From Tatumella ptyseos ATCC 33301 (lineage in GTDB: Bacteria > Pseudomonadota > Gammaproteobacteria > Enterobacterales > Enterobacteriaceae): 64,000 bases of DNA. The DNA lies in NCBI RefSeq assembly GCF_000735525.1, contig NZ_JMPR01000033.1:46742-110741 (forward strand), written 5' to 3'. The notes under the pieces were generated by a model, which saw only the letters and a program-made list of their open reading frames with translations, was not told the DNA's origin and did not search any database. This document shows, one piece after another, positions 8,169 through 17,015 of the stretch; within the stretch, counting starts at the first letter, position 1; every line of letters starts with the position of its first letter. The translations under genes were made by a program, and so were the position numbers.

Positions 8169-8737
8169 AGTTAAATATCCTGTAATTATTTGCCAGAGGT
8201 ATGGATGAGTTACTGTGTCTTTAGTGATCCCCGTGATGGCGGGGATCAACCCGATCCTGTAATAACTGTACAGTCTAGTTTTGCATTGGCAGTGTAAAAC
8301 TGTCAATCGGTGTTTCCGGATGTGTCATTCATCAGAAGAGTCGCTCCTTTTGTAGAGGGGTTTCATTTTAGTTGTTAAATATCATGGTGTTACTTTACTT
8401 TTATTGGCAGAGTACCGGGCAGGCAGAGAAGATAATGTAATGACTATGTAAGGACAAACAGCAGGAAAGTGCGGGTCATAGTATAATTTCAGATAAATGA
8501 ACCGAGGTGTACAGTTTTATTGCGGGGCAGCCGTCTGACACTGAGCGGCTTTATAGATCCGCTGAGCTTCCTGTCGGTACGCCCGCTATTTCTGTTGAAT
8601 GGAGGTTATATGCTAAGAAGAGTAATGAATGGCAACCGCCGTTTTTTCGTTCTTATCGTTACCAGGTTTTGACTACAACATTTGTCGCGAAGATATTAAT
8701 CACGTCTATCTGATCAGGGGGAAGTGTCAGGCGTTAA
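8169..8737. other. Intergenic region with one hairpin and a possible regulator remnant
   Basis: About 570 bases without a solid gene. It holds a stem-loop GATCCCCG/CGGGGATC (8226-8233 with 8240-8247) ahead of the lipoprotein gene, probably in its leader. From 8400 on the sequence is AT-richer and contains a short frame listed separately. Confidence 0.5.
8507..8713 (+). pseudogene. Possible C-terminal remnant of a GntR/HutC (UTRA) regulator
   Basis: A 68-codon frame whose middle, AELPVGTPAISVEWRLYA followed about 12 residues later by FFRSYRYQ, looks like the end of a UTRA ligand domain (LPxGTP...RxLY...YRGDRYR). No HTH domain precedes it and no ribosome-binding site is seen. This rests on pattern recognition only. 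Confidence 0.2.
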
Positions 8738-9601
8738 TCAGCCCGGATATTGACTGCTGAGAACTGAGAACAGAAGGCGAAAGAGTTTATCACTGACAGA
8801 TTCGGGTCTTGCCATTAAAATAATATTGCGTTCATATCCTTTGCCGACGGGTAACTGAGTGAGTCCTGTCGCGATGGCAGAAAGTCCGGGCCAACGAGGA
8901 AGTAAGCTTATCCCCATTTTTTCCCTCACCAGAAGTGTAATAGCCTCGATACCTTCCAGTTCCAGCAACTGATTTGGCTGGAGAGCATTGTCATCCAGAT
9001 ATTGTTGTGCCAGACGCCCTCCCCATGAACCGGAGGCATAACGGATATAAGGTCTGGTTTGCAGTAAGTCAGACACATTACTCTCAGGCGTATCTGACAA
9101 TAATATTAGCTCTTCAGCGTAAAGCTGTTGCCAGCGATAGCATTTAGGGATATCAAAGGGAGGCTGTACGATAATTGCCACATCGATAATTTCCTGTACC
9201 AACGCATCATAGAGTGCACTTGAGGTACCGGGGGTGATCTGTGGACGAATATCCGGCGCTTCATGGTGTAATGATAACAGGGCACGCGGGAGAATGCCTG
9301 TCAGTACCGTCGAAATAGAACCCATCTTCATGCTGCCACTGAGCGTATTTGTCTGAATATCGCTACGCAGCAATTCGACATCACGGACAATACGCCTGGC
9401 TCTGGGTAATATGGCCATCGCGGCATCCGTGGGTTTTGCGGTATGTCCCATTCTGTTAAGTAATGTTGTACCGAGCATTTCCTCCAGTACCTGAATTCTC
9501 TGACTCACTGCGGCTGCGGTGATCCCTTGCTGACGGGATGCTTTGGCAATGGAACCACATTCAATCGCTGAGATCAGACTTGCAAGGGCTTTGCTATCCA
9601 C
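8738..9601 (-). CDS. LysR family transcriptional regulator
   Basis: A 287-aa LysR-type regulator. The N-terminal winged HTH (about 5-62) shows ALASLISAIECGSIAKASRQ and AAAVSQRIQVLEEMLGTTLLNR; residues about 90-285 form the periplasmic-binding-like effector domain. Translation starts at GTG with AAGGAAA upstream. It is divergent from the VOC gene, 91 bases away, which is the usual position of a LysR target. It probably controls the VOC gene and perhaps the aminotransferase-amidohydrolase genes behind it; the inducer is unknown. Confidence 0.88.
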   Translation of the reverse strand: MDSKALASLISAIECGSIAKASRQQGITAAAVSQRIQVLEEMLGTTLLNRMGHTAKPTDAAMAILPRARRIVRDVELLRSDIQTNTLSGSMKMGSISTVLTGILPRALLSLHHEAPDIRPQITPGTSSALYDALVQEIIDVAIIVQPPFDIPKCYRWQQLYAEELILLSDTPESNVSDLLQTRPYIRYASGSWGGRLAQQYLDDNALQPNQLLELEGIEAITLLVREKMGISLLPRWPGLSAIATGLTQLPVGKGYERNIILMARPESVSDKLFRLLFSVLSSQYPG

Positions 9602-9692
9602 AACTTTTCCTTACGAACGAATATATAAAAACATGCTATTTCTTTTGTACATGATTTGAGAAGCTCTCTCAATACCTGACCGGAGAAAGACG

Positions 9693-10106
9693 ATGAAATC
9701 AGTATTTCACCTTGCTTACCACGTTAACGATCTTGATGAGAGTCGCCAGTTTTATGGTGATTTATTAGGGTGTACTGAGGGCCGGAGTACAGAAACCTGG
9801 GTGGATTTCGATTTTTTCGGACATCAGATATCCCTGCATTTAGGTGAGCCTTTTAAAATTACACTTACAGGAAAAGTCGGTGACCATTGGGTCCCAATGC
9901 CTCATTTAGGGCTGGTACTGAGTCTTAACGAATGGCAAGTCATTGCCCGTAAACTACAGTCAGCGGCGATTGACTTTATTTTGCCACCCCAAAAACGATT
10001 TGCCGGGGAACCCGGGGAGCAATGGATTATGTTTTTTCAGGATCCCTCCGGAAACCCGATAGAAATTAAGGGATTCGAAGATTCATCACAGTTATTCGCT
10101 CAATAG
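9693..10106 (+). CDS. VOC superfamily (glyoxalase/dioxygenase-like) protein
   Basis: A 137-aa protein with one complete vicinal-oxygen-chelate fold made of two beta-alpha-beta-beta-beta units. The first metal-ligand position is His in FHLAYHVNDLDESRQFYGDLLG (about 6-27) and the C-terminal Glu is in FFQDPSGNPIEIKGF (about 113-127). Members include isomerases, epimerases and dioxygenases, so the reaction cannot be named. It is the first gene of a plus-strand group with the aminotransferase and amidohydrolase, 145 bases ahead of them. Confidence 0.8.
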   Translation: MKSVFHLAYHVNDLDESRQFYGDLLGCTEGRSTETWVDFDFFGHQISLHLGEPFKITLTGKVGDHWVPMPHLGLVLSLNEWQVIARKLQSAAIDFILPPQKRFAGEPGEQWIMFFQDPSGNPIEIKGFEDSSQLFAQ

Positions 10107-10130
10107 CAAGCTTGATTAAAAAATCTACGC

Positions 10131-10140
10131 TGGCATACCC
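10131..10140. promoter_or_regulatory. Candidate GntR operator, copy 1 (TGGCATACCC)
   Basis: Nine of ten bases match the perfect sites at 15979 and 17881. It lies about 110 bases ahead of the aminotransferase start, in the gap after the VOC gene. Confidence 0.4.
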
Positions 10141-10251
10141 GACATTATTATTGCCCGACAAGGTCGGATTAAAAGATCAGGTGGATCCGGAGTCATCCTG
10201 CGTGTGCTCATTAAGGGTCTTACTTAGAAAATATCTTTGCAGGTATACAGA

Positions 10252-11469
10252 ATGTCTCAAAATAACACCGACAGCCGACTGGCAAAAAGAGTATCGCGTA
10301 CAGAATTATCCATGACGGTGCAAATTGCACAACGCGCCCGTGAGTTACAAGCCAGCGGGAAGAAAATTATTAATATGGGTGCAGGAGAGCTGGATTTTGA
10401 GACTCCGGAGTACATCAAGCTCGGTGCCATTAAAGGCATTATTGAAGGGCAGACACGATACACTAATGTCAGGGGAACATCAGACCTGACGGAGGCTATC
10501 TGTCAGAAGTTTCTGGATGATAATCACCTTATCTATTCCGCCGCAGAGGTCATTACCGGAACAGGGGCAAAACAACTATTATTTAATGCATTTCAGGCAA
10601 CGTTGAATGACGGCGATGAAGTGATTATCCCCGCACCTTACTGGGTTTCATACCCTGAAATGGTACGATTAGCGGATGGGGTACCGGTAATCATTACCAC
10701 TGCTGCAGAGCAGGGATATAAAATAACTCCTTCGCAATTGCTTAATAGTCTGACGCCGAAAACTAAGTGGTTACTGATCAATTCACCCGGTAATCCCAGC
10801 GGAGCTATTTATACCCGGCAGGAATTACTGGCTTTGGCCGCTGTACTAAAAGATTATCCTCAGGTGCTTGTCCTGTCAGACGATATTTATGAAGCAATTA
10901 CCTTCGATGCTTCCTTTATTTCCTTTGCCACAGCCAACCCCGGTTTCAAAGAGCGTACCCTTACACTGAACGGTGTTTCGAAAGGTTATGCCATGACAGG
11001 CTGGCGTCTCGGTTATGCCGGCGGACCGGAATGGCTGATTCAGGCCATGGAAAAAATTCAGGCACAAAGTACTTCAAATGCAAGTTCTATCAGTCAGGCC
11101 GCAGCCACTGTCGCCCTGACGGGAAATCATTCCTTCCTGACCGTCTGGCGGGATATATTAAAGACCCGCCGCGATCATGCACTCGATATCCTGAATGCGT
11201 CACCTTACCTTAAGGCTGAAAAACCCCAGGGCGCTTTTTATTTATTTGTCGACTGCCGGTCAATATTCGGAAAAAGCCCTGAGGGCGGATCTCCTTTATT
11301 CAGCGATCAGGATATTGCCGGTTTTCTGATTGAGTTTGCCGGAGTGGCTGTCGTTCCCGGCAGTGCGTTTGGTATGCCGGGTCATTTCAGACTGGCATTC
11401 AGTATTAACAGTGAAGATCTGATGACAGCTTGCCGGGCCATTGTCGCCTCTGTGGAGAGATTAAAATGA
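10252..11469 (+). CDS. Class I/II pyridoxal-phosphate aminotransferase
   Basis: A 405-aa fold-type I aminotransferase of the aspartate aminotransferase Ib group. Seen are INMGAGELDFETPEYI (substrate-binding N-terminal loop), NSPGNPSGAIY (Asn contacting PLP), DDIYE (Asp/Tyr pair) and the PLP-lysine block LNGVSKGYAMTGWRLGYAGG. The C terminus has VVPGSAFGMPGHFRLAFS with the carboxylate-binding Arg. It would deaminate an L-amino acid to a 2-oxo acid. ATG at 10252 has AGG at eight bases and is preferred over 10237. The stop overlaps the next gene as ATGA, so it is coupled to the amidohydrolase. Confidence 0.88.
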   Translation: MSQNNTDSRLAKRVSRTELSMTVQIAQRARELQASGKKIINMGAGELDFETPEYIKLGAIKGIIEGQTRYTNVRGTSDLTEAICQKFLDDNHLIYSAAEVITGTGAKQLLFNAFQATLNDGDEVIIPAPYWVSYPEMVRLADGVPVIITTAAEQGYKITPSQLLNSLTPKTKWLLINSPGNPSGAIYTRQELLALAAVLKDYPQVLVLSDDIYEAITFDASFISFATANPGFKERTLTLNGVSKGYAMTGWRLGYAGGPEWLIQAMEKIQAQSTSNASSISQAAATVALTGNHSFLTVWRDILKTRRDHALDILNASPYLKAEKPQGAFYLFVDCRSIFGKSPEGGSPLFSDQDIAGFLIEFAGVAVVPGSAFGMPGHFRLAFSINSEDLMTACRAIVASVERLK

Positions 11470-12749
11470 CGACAGAATTACTTCCAGTGCCAGATATGAC
11501 TCTGGCGGCTGAATTATTTACACAACTTCAGGGCATGAGTTTTGATGGCAAAGGAATTACCCGGGATGCGTATGGGCCCGGAGAGCAGCGTGCTCACGAA
11601 CTGGTCAAACATCTGGCAGAAGTTGCCGGTTTTGAAGTCCTCACCGATGCCGCTCTCAATCTCTATATTATTCTTCCGGGGCAAGACCGACAGGCCAGTA
11701 AGATTGTCGTTGGTTCACACCTGGACTCCGTGCCTGCAGGAGGAAATTATGATGGGGCCGCAGGCGTTCTGGCAGGACTCGCGATAATTTTTGGCTGGAA
11801 GAACGCCGGGCGGGTTCCTCCCTGTGATTTAATGGTCATTGCTATTCGGGCAGAGGAAAGTGCCTGGTTCCCGATTTCCTATCTTGGCAGTAAGGCTGTA
11901 CTGGGCGAGCTTAATCCTACAGATCTTACGATACCCCGTAAGGATACCGGTATCGCTCTCCGGCAGCATATGATTGACTGCGGTGGTCAGCCGGATAAAT
12001 TAATAAACGATCCTCCTTTATTTCATCGTACCGATTTTCGTGCATTTTTAGAAATACATATTGAACAAGGGCCAATACTTGAAAGTGCCGGTATTCCTGT
12101 GGGGATTGTCACCGGTATTTGTGGCAGCCTGCGTTATCGTTTTGCCAGAACGTACGGACAATATGCGCATTCAGGGGCTTGTCCTTCCTATTGCCGACAA
12201 GATGCTGTTATTGCAACGGCTGAATTGGTGAGCGAAATGCATCGTTACTGGCATGCAATGGAAAAAGAAGGTCACGAACTGACGGTAACTTTCGGTCGAT
12301 TTTTTACTGATGCTGTTGATGCCGATATGAGTAAAGTGAGCGGGCTTGTCGATTTTTCCATTGATTTCCGCTCCCGTGATCCTGAAACACTGGAAGTTAT
12401 TCATACCCACCTGCAACAGACTGCTGATATTTTGGCTGAGAAACACGGGGTTCGTTTTGATTTCGGCGCGCAGACGCGCAGTAAGCCCGCCAGGATGGAT
12501 CCTGTCCTGGTGACGGCATTACAGGATGCTGCCCGGGAACTAAAAACTGAGGCACAATTGCTGAATAGTGGTGCCGGTCATGATTGTGCTCAGTTTGTTA
12601 GCTGTGGTGTGCCTGGCGTGATGTTGTTTATCCGAAATCAGAACGGCAGCCACAATCCTGATGAGGCGATGGAATTCACTGATTTTTGTTGTGCGGTGAG
12701 TGTGCTTAACCAGGCGATTTATAATCTCCTTTACACGGATCAAAACTGA
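11466..12749 (+). CDS. M20-family amidohydrolase (N-carbamoyl-amino acid hydrolase / allantoate amidohydrolase type)
   Basis: A 427-aa zinc hydrolase that typically cleaves N-carbamoyl groups from amino acids or ureido acids. The metal ligands are visible: His and Asp in VVGSHLDSVP and GNYDGAAGVL, the Glu pair in RAEESAWF, His in LEIHIEQGPIL and His in GAGHDCAQF. The lid-domain motif usually read as HAGTTPMxxRxDA appears as HSGACPSYCRQDA, so the conserved His and Arg are kept but the specificity loop is altered. It is coupled to the aminotransferase by ATGA. Its product would feed that enzyme. Confidence 0.85.
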   Translation: MTTELLPVPDMTLAAELFTQLQGMSFDGKGITRDAYGPGEQRAHELVKHLAEVAGFEVLTDAALNLYIILPGQDRQASKIVVGSHLDSVPAGGNYDGAAGVLAGLAIIFGWKNAGRVPPCDLMVIAIRAEESAWFPISYLGSKAVLGELNPTDLTIPRKDTGIALRQHMIDCGGQPDKLINDPPLFHRTDFRAFLEIHIEQGPILESAGIPVGIVTGICGSLRYRFARTYGQYAHSGACPSYCRQDAVIATAELVSEMHRYWHAMEKEGHELTVTFGRFFTDAVDADMSKVSGLVDFSIDFRSRDPETLEVIHTHLQQTADILAEKHGVRFDFGAQTRSKPARMDPVLVTALQDAARELKTEAQLLNSGAGHDCAQFVSCGVPGVMLFIRNQNGSHNPDEAMEFTDFCCAVSVLNQAIYNLLYTDQN

Positions 12750-13411
12750 TTCAGACGGCTGATGATACCATCGCGAATATGATCTATATGGGCAGCAACC
12801 AGACGTTGTGCTACTTCTGGTTGATTGTCCCTCAGCGCTTGTATAATTTGCAGATGCTCACGGTGCCCTTCCTCAAAACGTTCCGGAGTGGCTGAAAGAT
12901 TAAACATATGGGTCTTTAGCCGCAGGGTTTTAATATAATCGGCCATCATTTTGTTTCCGCAGTGGGAAGTAATAAGATCGTGAATTCTGGCATCCGCGGC
13001 CCAGTCATCGTCTGTCAAAGGAACTTTTTTAATCAATAAGCCCTCAATCAGAACCTGCAGGGTATCCAGTTCCCGGAGAGGGATTTTTCCTGTTGCCAGT
13101 CGGGTAGCCTCTGCTTCCAATACACGTCGTATATGCAGTGTCTCAATCAGTTCCTGAATGGAGAATTCTTTAACAACGGAGGTGCGTCCCCCGTGTCTGG
13201 CAATAAACCCCTCATTTTCAAGGCGGCTTAGCGCGTTTCGTACAGGTGTCCTCGAAATATGCAGCATTTCAGCCAGCCGTCGTTCCTGAAGTACGGTGTT
13301 GACAGCAAATTGACGATTAATAATGTTGTTTAAAATAATTTCGTAGGCTTTCTGGCTGAGGTTCTGTTCGCCATTATCTGCCTCCGGGATTAACTGGTCA
13401 GCAAGCGCCAT
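12740..13411 (-). CDS. GntR family regulator, FCD (FadR-like) subgroup
   Basis: A 223-aa regulator with an N-terminal winged HTH (about 20-80; ILNNIINRQFAVNTVLQERR, LAEMLHISRTPVRNALSRLE) and a C-terminal all-helical FCD domain that binds organic acids through a metal (His in ADARIHDLITSHC and HIDHIRDGI). It converges on the amidohydrolase gene with a 10-base overlap. Its likely operators are the TGGYATRCCA repeats at 15979 and 17881 and the near-match at 10131, which fit the short palindromes bound by FCD regulators. It probably represses the whole island in the absence of substrate. Confidence 0.88.
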   Translation of the reverse strand: MALADQLIPEADNGEQNLSQKAYEIILNNIINRQFAVNTVLQERRLAEMLHISRTPVRNALSRLENEGFIARHGGRTSVVKEFSIQELIETLHIRRVLEAEATRLATGKIPLRELDTLQVLIEGLLIKKVPLTDDDWAADARIHDLITSHCGNKMMADYIKTLRLKTHMFNLSATPERFEEGHREHLQIIQALRDNQPEVAQRLVAAHIDHIRDGIISRLNQF

Positions 13412-13544
13412 GATCGATTACTCATATTAAGATGAATGAATACACAGCGGCGGTCGTATGAGGACCGCCAGAAGTGACAATAAGTGCTTTCAGAATGTTT
13501 GTGAAGTCTGCAACTGTAACCGGGTGCTCAGCGTCCGGAGAGGA

Positions 13545-14342
13545 TCACTGTGGTAGTGTACGCACCGGGTCCTTAGGCGCAGGGTCGAAACCAATGATTG
13601 CAGACGTCACTTTGGCATAAGTACCGTCTTTTTTCATATCAGCAAGCGCCTTATTCACAGCCGCGACCAGGTGAGGTTTACCTTTAGCAAATGTAAAACC
13701 TTTCTGAACCTGACTCAGGTAGCCGGGAACCTGAACAAATGGCAGGTGATTATGGTTAATCAGATAAGCATTACTTATTGAATCATTAATCACCCCATCG
13801 ATATTATGATTTATCATATCCTGTACAGCTGAGGTGATATCACTGTAGTTTTTCAGATTGGCACCGTGGGCGATTGCCAGTTTGGCATAAGTGGATGACA
13901 CCTGAGCACCGATAGTTTTTCCTTTCAGGTCATCCGGGCTTTTAATATCGGTATTTGCAGGCGCCATAATTCTTCCTCCTGATTCAATCCAGGCATCTGC
14001 ATAGACCACAGATTTCTGACGTTCCGGAGTAATATCAATTGCAGCCATACTCATATCGAACTTATTCGCTCTCAATCCGATGAGAATGGAGTCCCATTTT
14101 GTGACGACAGGAACAAGTTTGAGGTGTAAACGTTTGGCCACTTCAGACATAACAGCGATTTCCAGACCGCCAATCTTTCCGTCCGGCCCGCGCATGCTGT
14201 AAGGAGGGTCAGTACCTTCAGTGGCAACAATAAGTTCACCGGGTTTCAGTAATTCGAGTTTATCGTTCTGATCTGCATAGACTGCAGAGGACCCCAAAAG
14301 ACTGCTCAGGACAAAACCATAAATAAGCGATTTCATTTTCAT
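13545..14342 (-). CDS. Amino-acid ABC transporter substrate-binding protein
   Basis: A 265-aa periplasmic receptor of the SBP_bac_3 family with a Sec signal peptide (cleavage after VYA, about 23). The mature part begins ELLKPGELIVATEGTDPPYSM and has TKWDSILIGLRANKFDMSMAAIDITPERQ, the hinge-strand signature. AGGAG lies seven bases before the ATG. It is the third gene of an ATPase-permease-receptor operon. Genetic context (oxoprolinase, carbamoylase, aminotransferase) suggests a small acidic or ureido/lactam amino-acid derivative as ligand; this is inference. Confidence 0.87.
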   Translation of the reverse strand: MKMKSLIYGFVLSSLLGSSAVYADQNDKLELLKPGELIVATEGTDPPYSMRGPDGKIGGLEIAVMSEVAKRLHLKLVPVVTKWDSILIGLRANKFDMSMAAIDITPERQKSVVYADAWIESGGRIMAPANTDIKSPDDLKGKTIGAQVSSTYAKLAIAHGANLKNYSDITSAVQDMINHNIDGVINDSISNAYLINHNHLPFVQVPGYLSQVQKGFTFAKGKPHLVAAVNKALADMKKDGTYAKVTSAIIGFDPAPKDPVRTLPQ

Positions 14343-14387
14343 GCGATAACTCCTGTGATGACAATAGAATAATGTGTATTTAAAAAG

Positions 14388-15044
14388 CTATTGATACCTT
14401 TCCTGGCGGCGTTCAATCCAGCTACTAAACTGCGTCAGCAGGGAGGTCATCAGCAGATAGATCACCGATGCTGCGATATAAAATTCAAAAGGACGGAATG
14501 TGCTGGAAATAATCGTTTGTGCATACAGGGTGACATCCATCACCGTAATTGTTGAAAGCAGGGAGGTATTTTTCAGAGCGGCAATTGCTTCGTTGGTGAG
14601 TGACGGAAGTACAATCCGGAATACCTGTGGCAGGATAATTCTGCGCATAACATCACTACGTGACATACCGAGTGCATAAGACGTTTCGATCTGACTTTTG
14701 GGAATAGCATTGAGGCCGGAACGAAGAATTTCAGCCACATAAGCACCGCTATTCATTGCCAGTGCAATAACACCTGCGACAAAGGGAGAAAAACTCAGAC
14801 CGAATTCCGGGACTCCGAAATAGATAATAAATACCTGTATTAAGGCCGGGGTTCCCCGAATAAACCAAATATAAAATTCAGCAATCTTTCTGAAAAAGAC
14901 AATTTCAGAACGTTTTGCCAGTGCGGCCAATAACCCAAAGACCCAACTAAGGATTATTGTCAGCAGAGTGATCGCGAGCACGGTTATCGCTGCCGTCAGA
15001 AACCCACGACCATAATCCTGTAGATCCTGATAAAATTGAATCAT
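14388..15044 (-). CDS. Amino-acid ABC transporter permease
   Basis: A 218-aa HisM/GlnP-type inner-membrane permease with about five membrane segments, WFIRGTPALIQVFIIYFG (about 61-78) and an EAA-like loop ETSYALGMSRSDVMRRIILPQ. Its start overlaps the ATPase stop by four bases. Only one permease gene is present, so a homodimer is expected. Confidence 0.88.
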   Translation of the reverse strand: MIQFYQDLQDYGRGFLTAAITVLAITLLTIILSWVFGLLAALAKRSEIVFFRKIAEFYIWFIRGTPALIQVFIIYFGVPEFGLSFSPFVAGVIALAMNSGAYVAEILRSGLNAIPKSQIETSYALGMSRSDVMRRIILPQVFRIVLPSLTNEAIAALKNTSLLSTITVMDVTLYAQTIISSTFRPFEFYIAASVIYLLMTSLLTQFSSWIERRQERYQ

Positions 15045-15844
15045 GCTGCATTTCCTTTAATCGCTTTGATGTCGTCGTGTAAAATGCGGCTGAGAAATTG
15101 ACGCAGACGCGGGCTTTCAGGCCGTGACAGAACTTCATCCGGCGTACCATCGACCGCCATGACTCCCTGATCAAAAAACAACACCCGGGAGGATACCTCG
15201 CGGGCAAAAGCGATTTCATGGGTCACCAGCAGCATGGTCATTCCTTCTTCAGCCAGAGACGCAATAAGGCCCAGCACCTCACCGACCAGTTCGGGGTCAA
15301 GGGCTGAAGTAGCCTCATCAAACAGCATCATCTTAGGTTTCATTGCCAGCGCACGAGCGATAGCAACACGTTGCTGTTGTCCGCCGGATAAACGCGCCGG
15401 ATATTGATCTCGTTTGTCGAACATTCCAACACGCTCAAGTAGTTCATTTGCGATACTGATAGCTTCCGGACGTGATAATTTTTTGACCCTCATGGGCGCT
15501 TCAATAACATTTTCCAGAACCGTTTTATGTGGCCAGAGGTGGTAGTTCTGAAAAACCATCCCTATCTGCTGACGTAACATCTGAAGTTGTTGTTTATCCG
15601 GTTGATCACGAGCGCCATCACGAAAATCAAAGGAAAATTCTCCAAAGTTCATAAATCCGCTCTGTGGCATTTCCATGACATTGAGGCAGCGTAAAAATGT
15701 ACTTTTACCTGAGCCACTTGCTCCGATAATGGAGACCACTTCACCCGGATAAACCTCCAGGGCCACGTTCTTTAATACATGAAGCTCACCATAACTTTTA
15801 TTAAGTTCACGTATTTTTAGTAAAGGTTGTCGGGCTTCGTACAT
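15041..15844 (-). CDS. Amino-acid ABC transporter ATP-binding protein
   Basis: A 267-aa ATPase of the GlnQ group with Walker A GASGSGKST, the Q-loop MVFQNYHLWPHKT, signature LSGGQQQRVAIARA, Walker B MMLFDEATSALDPE and the H-loop VTHEIAF. The frame opens at 15862, but ATG at 15844 has AGAGGA eight bases upstream and is the better start. It is the first gene of the operon and is divergent from the D-2-hydroxyacid dehydrogenase gene, with the shared control region at 15845-16039. Confidence 0.9.
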   Translation of the reverse strand: MYEARQPLLKIRELNKSYGELHVLKNVALEVYPGEVVSIIGASGSGKSTFLRCLNVMEMPQSGFMNFGEFSFDFRDGARDQPDKQQLQMLRQQIGMVFQNYHLWPHKTVLENVIEAPMRVKKLSRPEAISIANELLERVGMFDKRDQYPARLSGGQQQRVAIARALAMKPKMMLFDEATSALDPELVGEVLGLIASLAEEGMTMLLVTHEIAFAREVSSRVLFFDQGVMAVDGTPDEVLSRPESPRLRQFLSRILHDDIKAIKGNAA

Positions 15845-15975
15845 TCGGCTGTTCCTCTGCATCTGAATACGGAAATTTTATCGTCAATAATCCGCGAGCT
15901 ATCGTTCATCGGGGGGGAATAACAAGGACAATAATTTCTCTGGTAAAAACCCCTGATTTAGCCAAGAATGTTTTT

Positions 15976-16013
15976 TATTGGCATACCAAAGAAATGCAAA
16001 GAGAATGCCAATA
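15976..16013. promoter_or_regulatory. Candidate GntR operator, copy 2, in the divergent promoter region
   Basis: TGGCATACCA (15979-15988) is the exact reverse complement of the site at 17881-17890 and lies between the ABC operon and the dehydrogenase gene. A wider inverted repeat, TATTGGCAT (15976-15984) with ATGCCAATA (16005-16013), is centred on the same region and could hold two dimers. Confidence 0.5.
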
Positions 16014-16039
16014 ATTTATTACCTGACGAGGATTAACTT

Positions 16040-16999
16040 ATGACGCAAATATGCTGGGTGCCTCACCCTATTAATCACATTGGTATCAGCAGGTTAGAAG
16101 ATTCAGGGTTTACGGTTATCCGTGGTGAATGTCCGGATGATCCTGCATTGCATTCCCTTATTACTGCCGCTATTTTCCGTAGTGGGAAATTTACAAGCAC
16201 AATGATGGGGCAATTTCCGGCGCTAAAAGTCATCGCGGTGCATGGTACCGGAACGGACGGTATTGATCTCCGGGCCGCGACAGAGAAGGGGATTGTGGTA
16301 CTCAACACTCCGGGAATGAATAGCCGGTCAGTGGCCGAGCATGCAATGGCGTTATTATTCGCTCTGGCAAAACGGATCACTATCGCCGACCAGGCTGTGC
16401 GTAATAATGAATATACCTCAGTGAAATATCTCGGAGGATTTCAGGAGATTATGGGGATGTCTCTGGGGGTTATTGGATATGGTGCCACCGGACAAATCCT
16501 GGCCCGACTGGCCACGGGTTTAGGTATGACGGTTCGGGTATTCTCATCCCAGCCAGCCGAAACGATAAACCTTGCCGGGTGTATCAAGGCTGCCAGCCTT
16601 GAATCGTTACTCCGTGAAAGTGACTACGTTTCCTTACACGCACCCTCAACCCCGAAAACGAAACATTTGATTAATGCGGACCGGCTGGCTCTTATGAAGC
16701 CAGGTGCCTGTCTTATCAATACCAGCCGGGGCGCATTGGTCGATGAAAATGCACTGGCAGAAGCATTACGTCACGGGAAACTGGCAGGGGCCGGATTGGA
16801 TGTCTTTGAACAGGAGCCTTTGCCTGTGGATTCCCCGCTGATGTCAGCACCCAATATAATTCTGACGCCACATACCGCAGCTTCGACGGAAAGTGCTATG
16901 CGTAATATGGCGTTGGCCGCGGTACAGGGCATTCTGGATGTGGTTAATCACCAGCGACCATCATTTCTCGTCAATCCCGCCGTTTGGCCGGAACGCTGA
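16040..16999 (+). CDS. NAD(P)-dependent D-2-hydroxyacid dehydrogenase family protein
   Basis: A 319-aa two-domain oxidoreductase related to phosphoglycerate dehydrogenase and hydroxypyruvate reductase. The nucleotide-binding loop is GVIGYGATG (143-151); catalytic residues are Arg230 in INTSRGALVDE, Glu259 in VFEQEP and His278 in TPHTA. It would interconvert a 2-oxo acid and a D-2-hydroxy acid, which fits removal of the 2-oxo acid made by the aminotransferase. It is divergent from the ABC operon and ends 16 bases from the convergent pxpA gene. Confidence 0.88.
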   Translation: MTQICWVPHPINHIGISRLEDSGFTVIRGECPDDPALHSLITAAIFRSGKFTSTMMGQFPALKVIAVHGTGTDGIDLRAATEKGIVVLNTPGMNSRSVAEHAMALLFALAKRITIADQAVRNNEYTSVKYLGGFQEIMGMSLGVIGYGATGQILARLATGLGMTVRVFSSQPAETINLAGCIKAASLESLLRESDYVSLHAPSTPKTKHLINADRLALMKPGACLINTSRGALVDENALAEALRHGKLAGAGLDVFEQEPLPVDSPLMSAPNIILTPHTAASTESAMRNMALAAVQGILDVVNHQRPSFLVNPAVWPER

Positions 17000-17015
17000 G
17001 GTTTACGCAGGCGAC

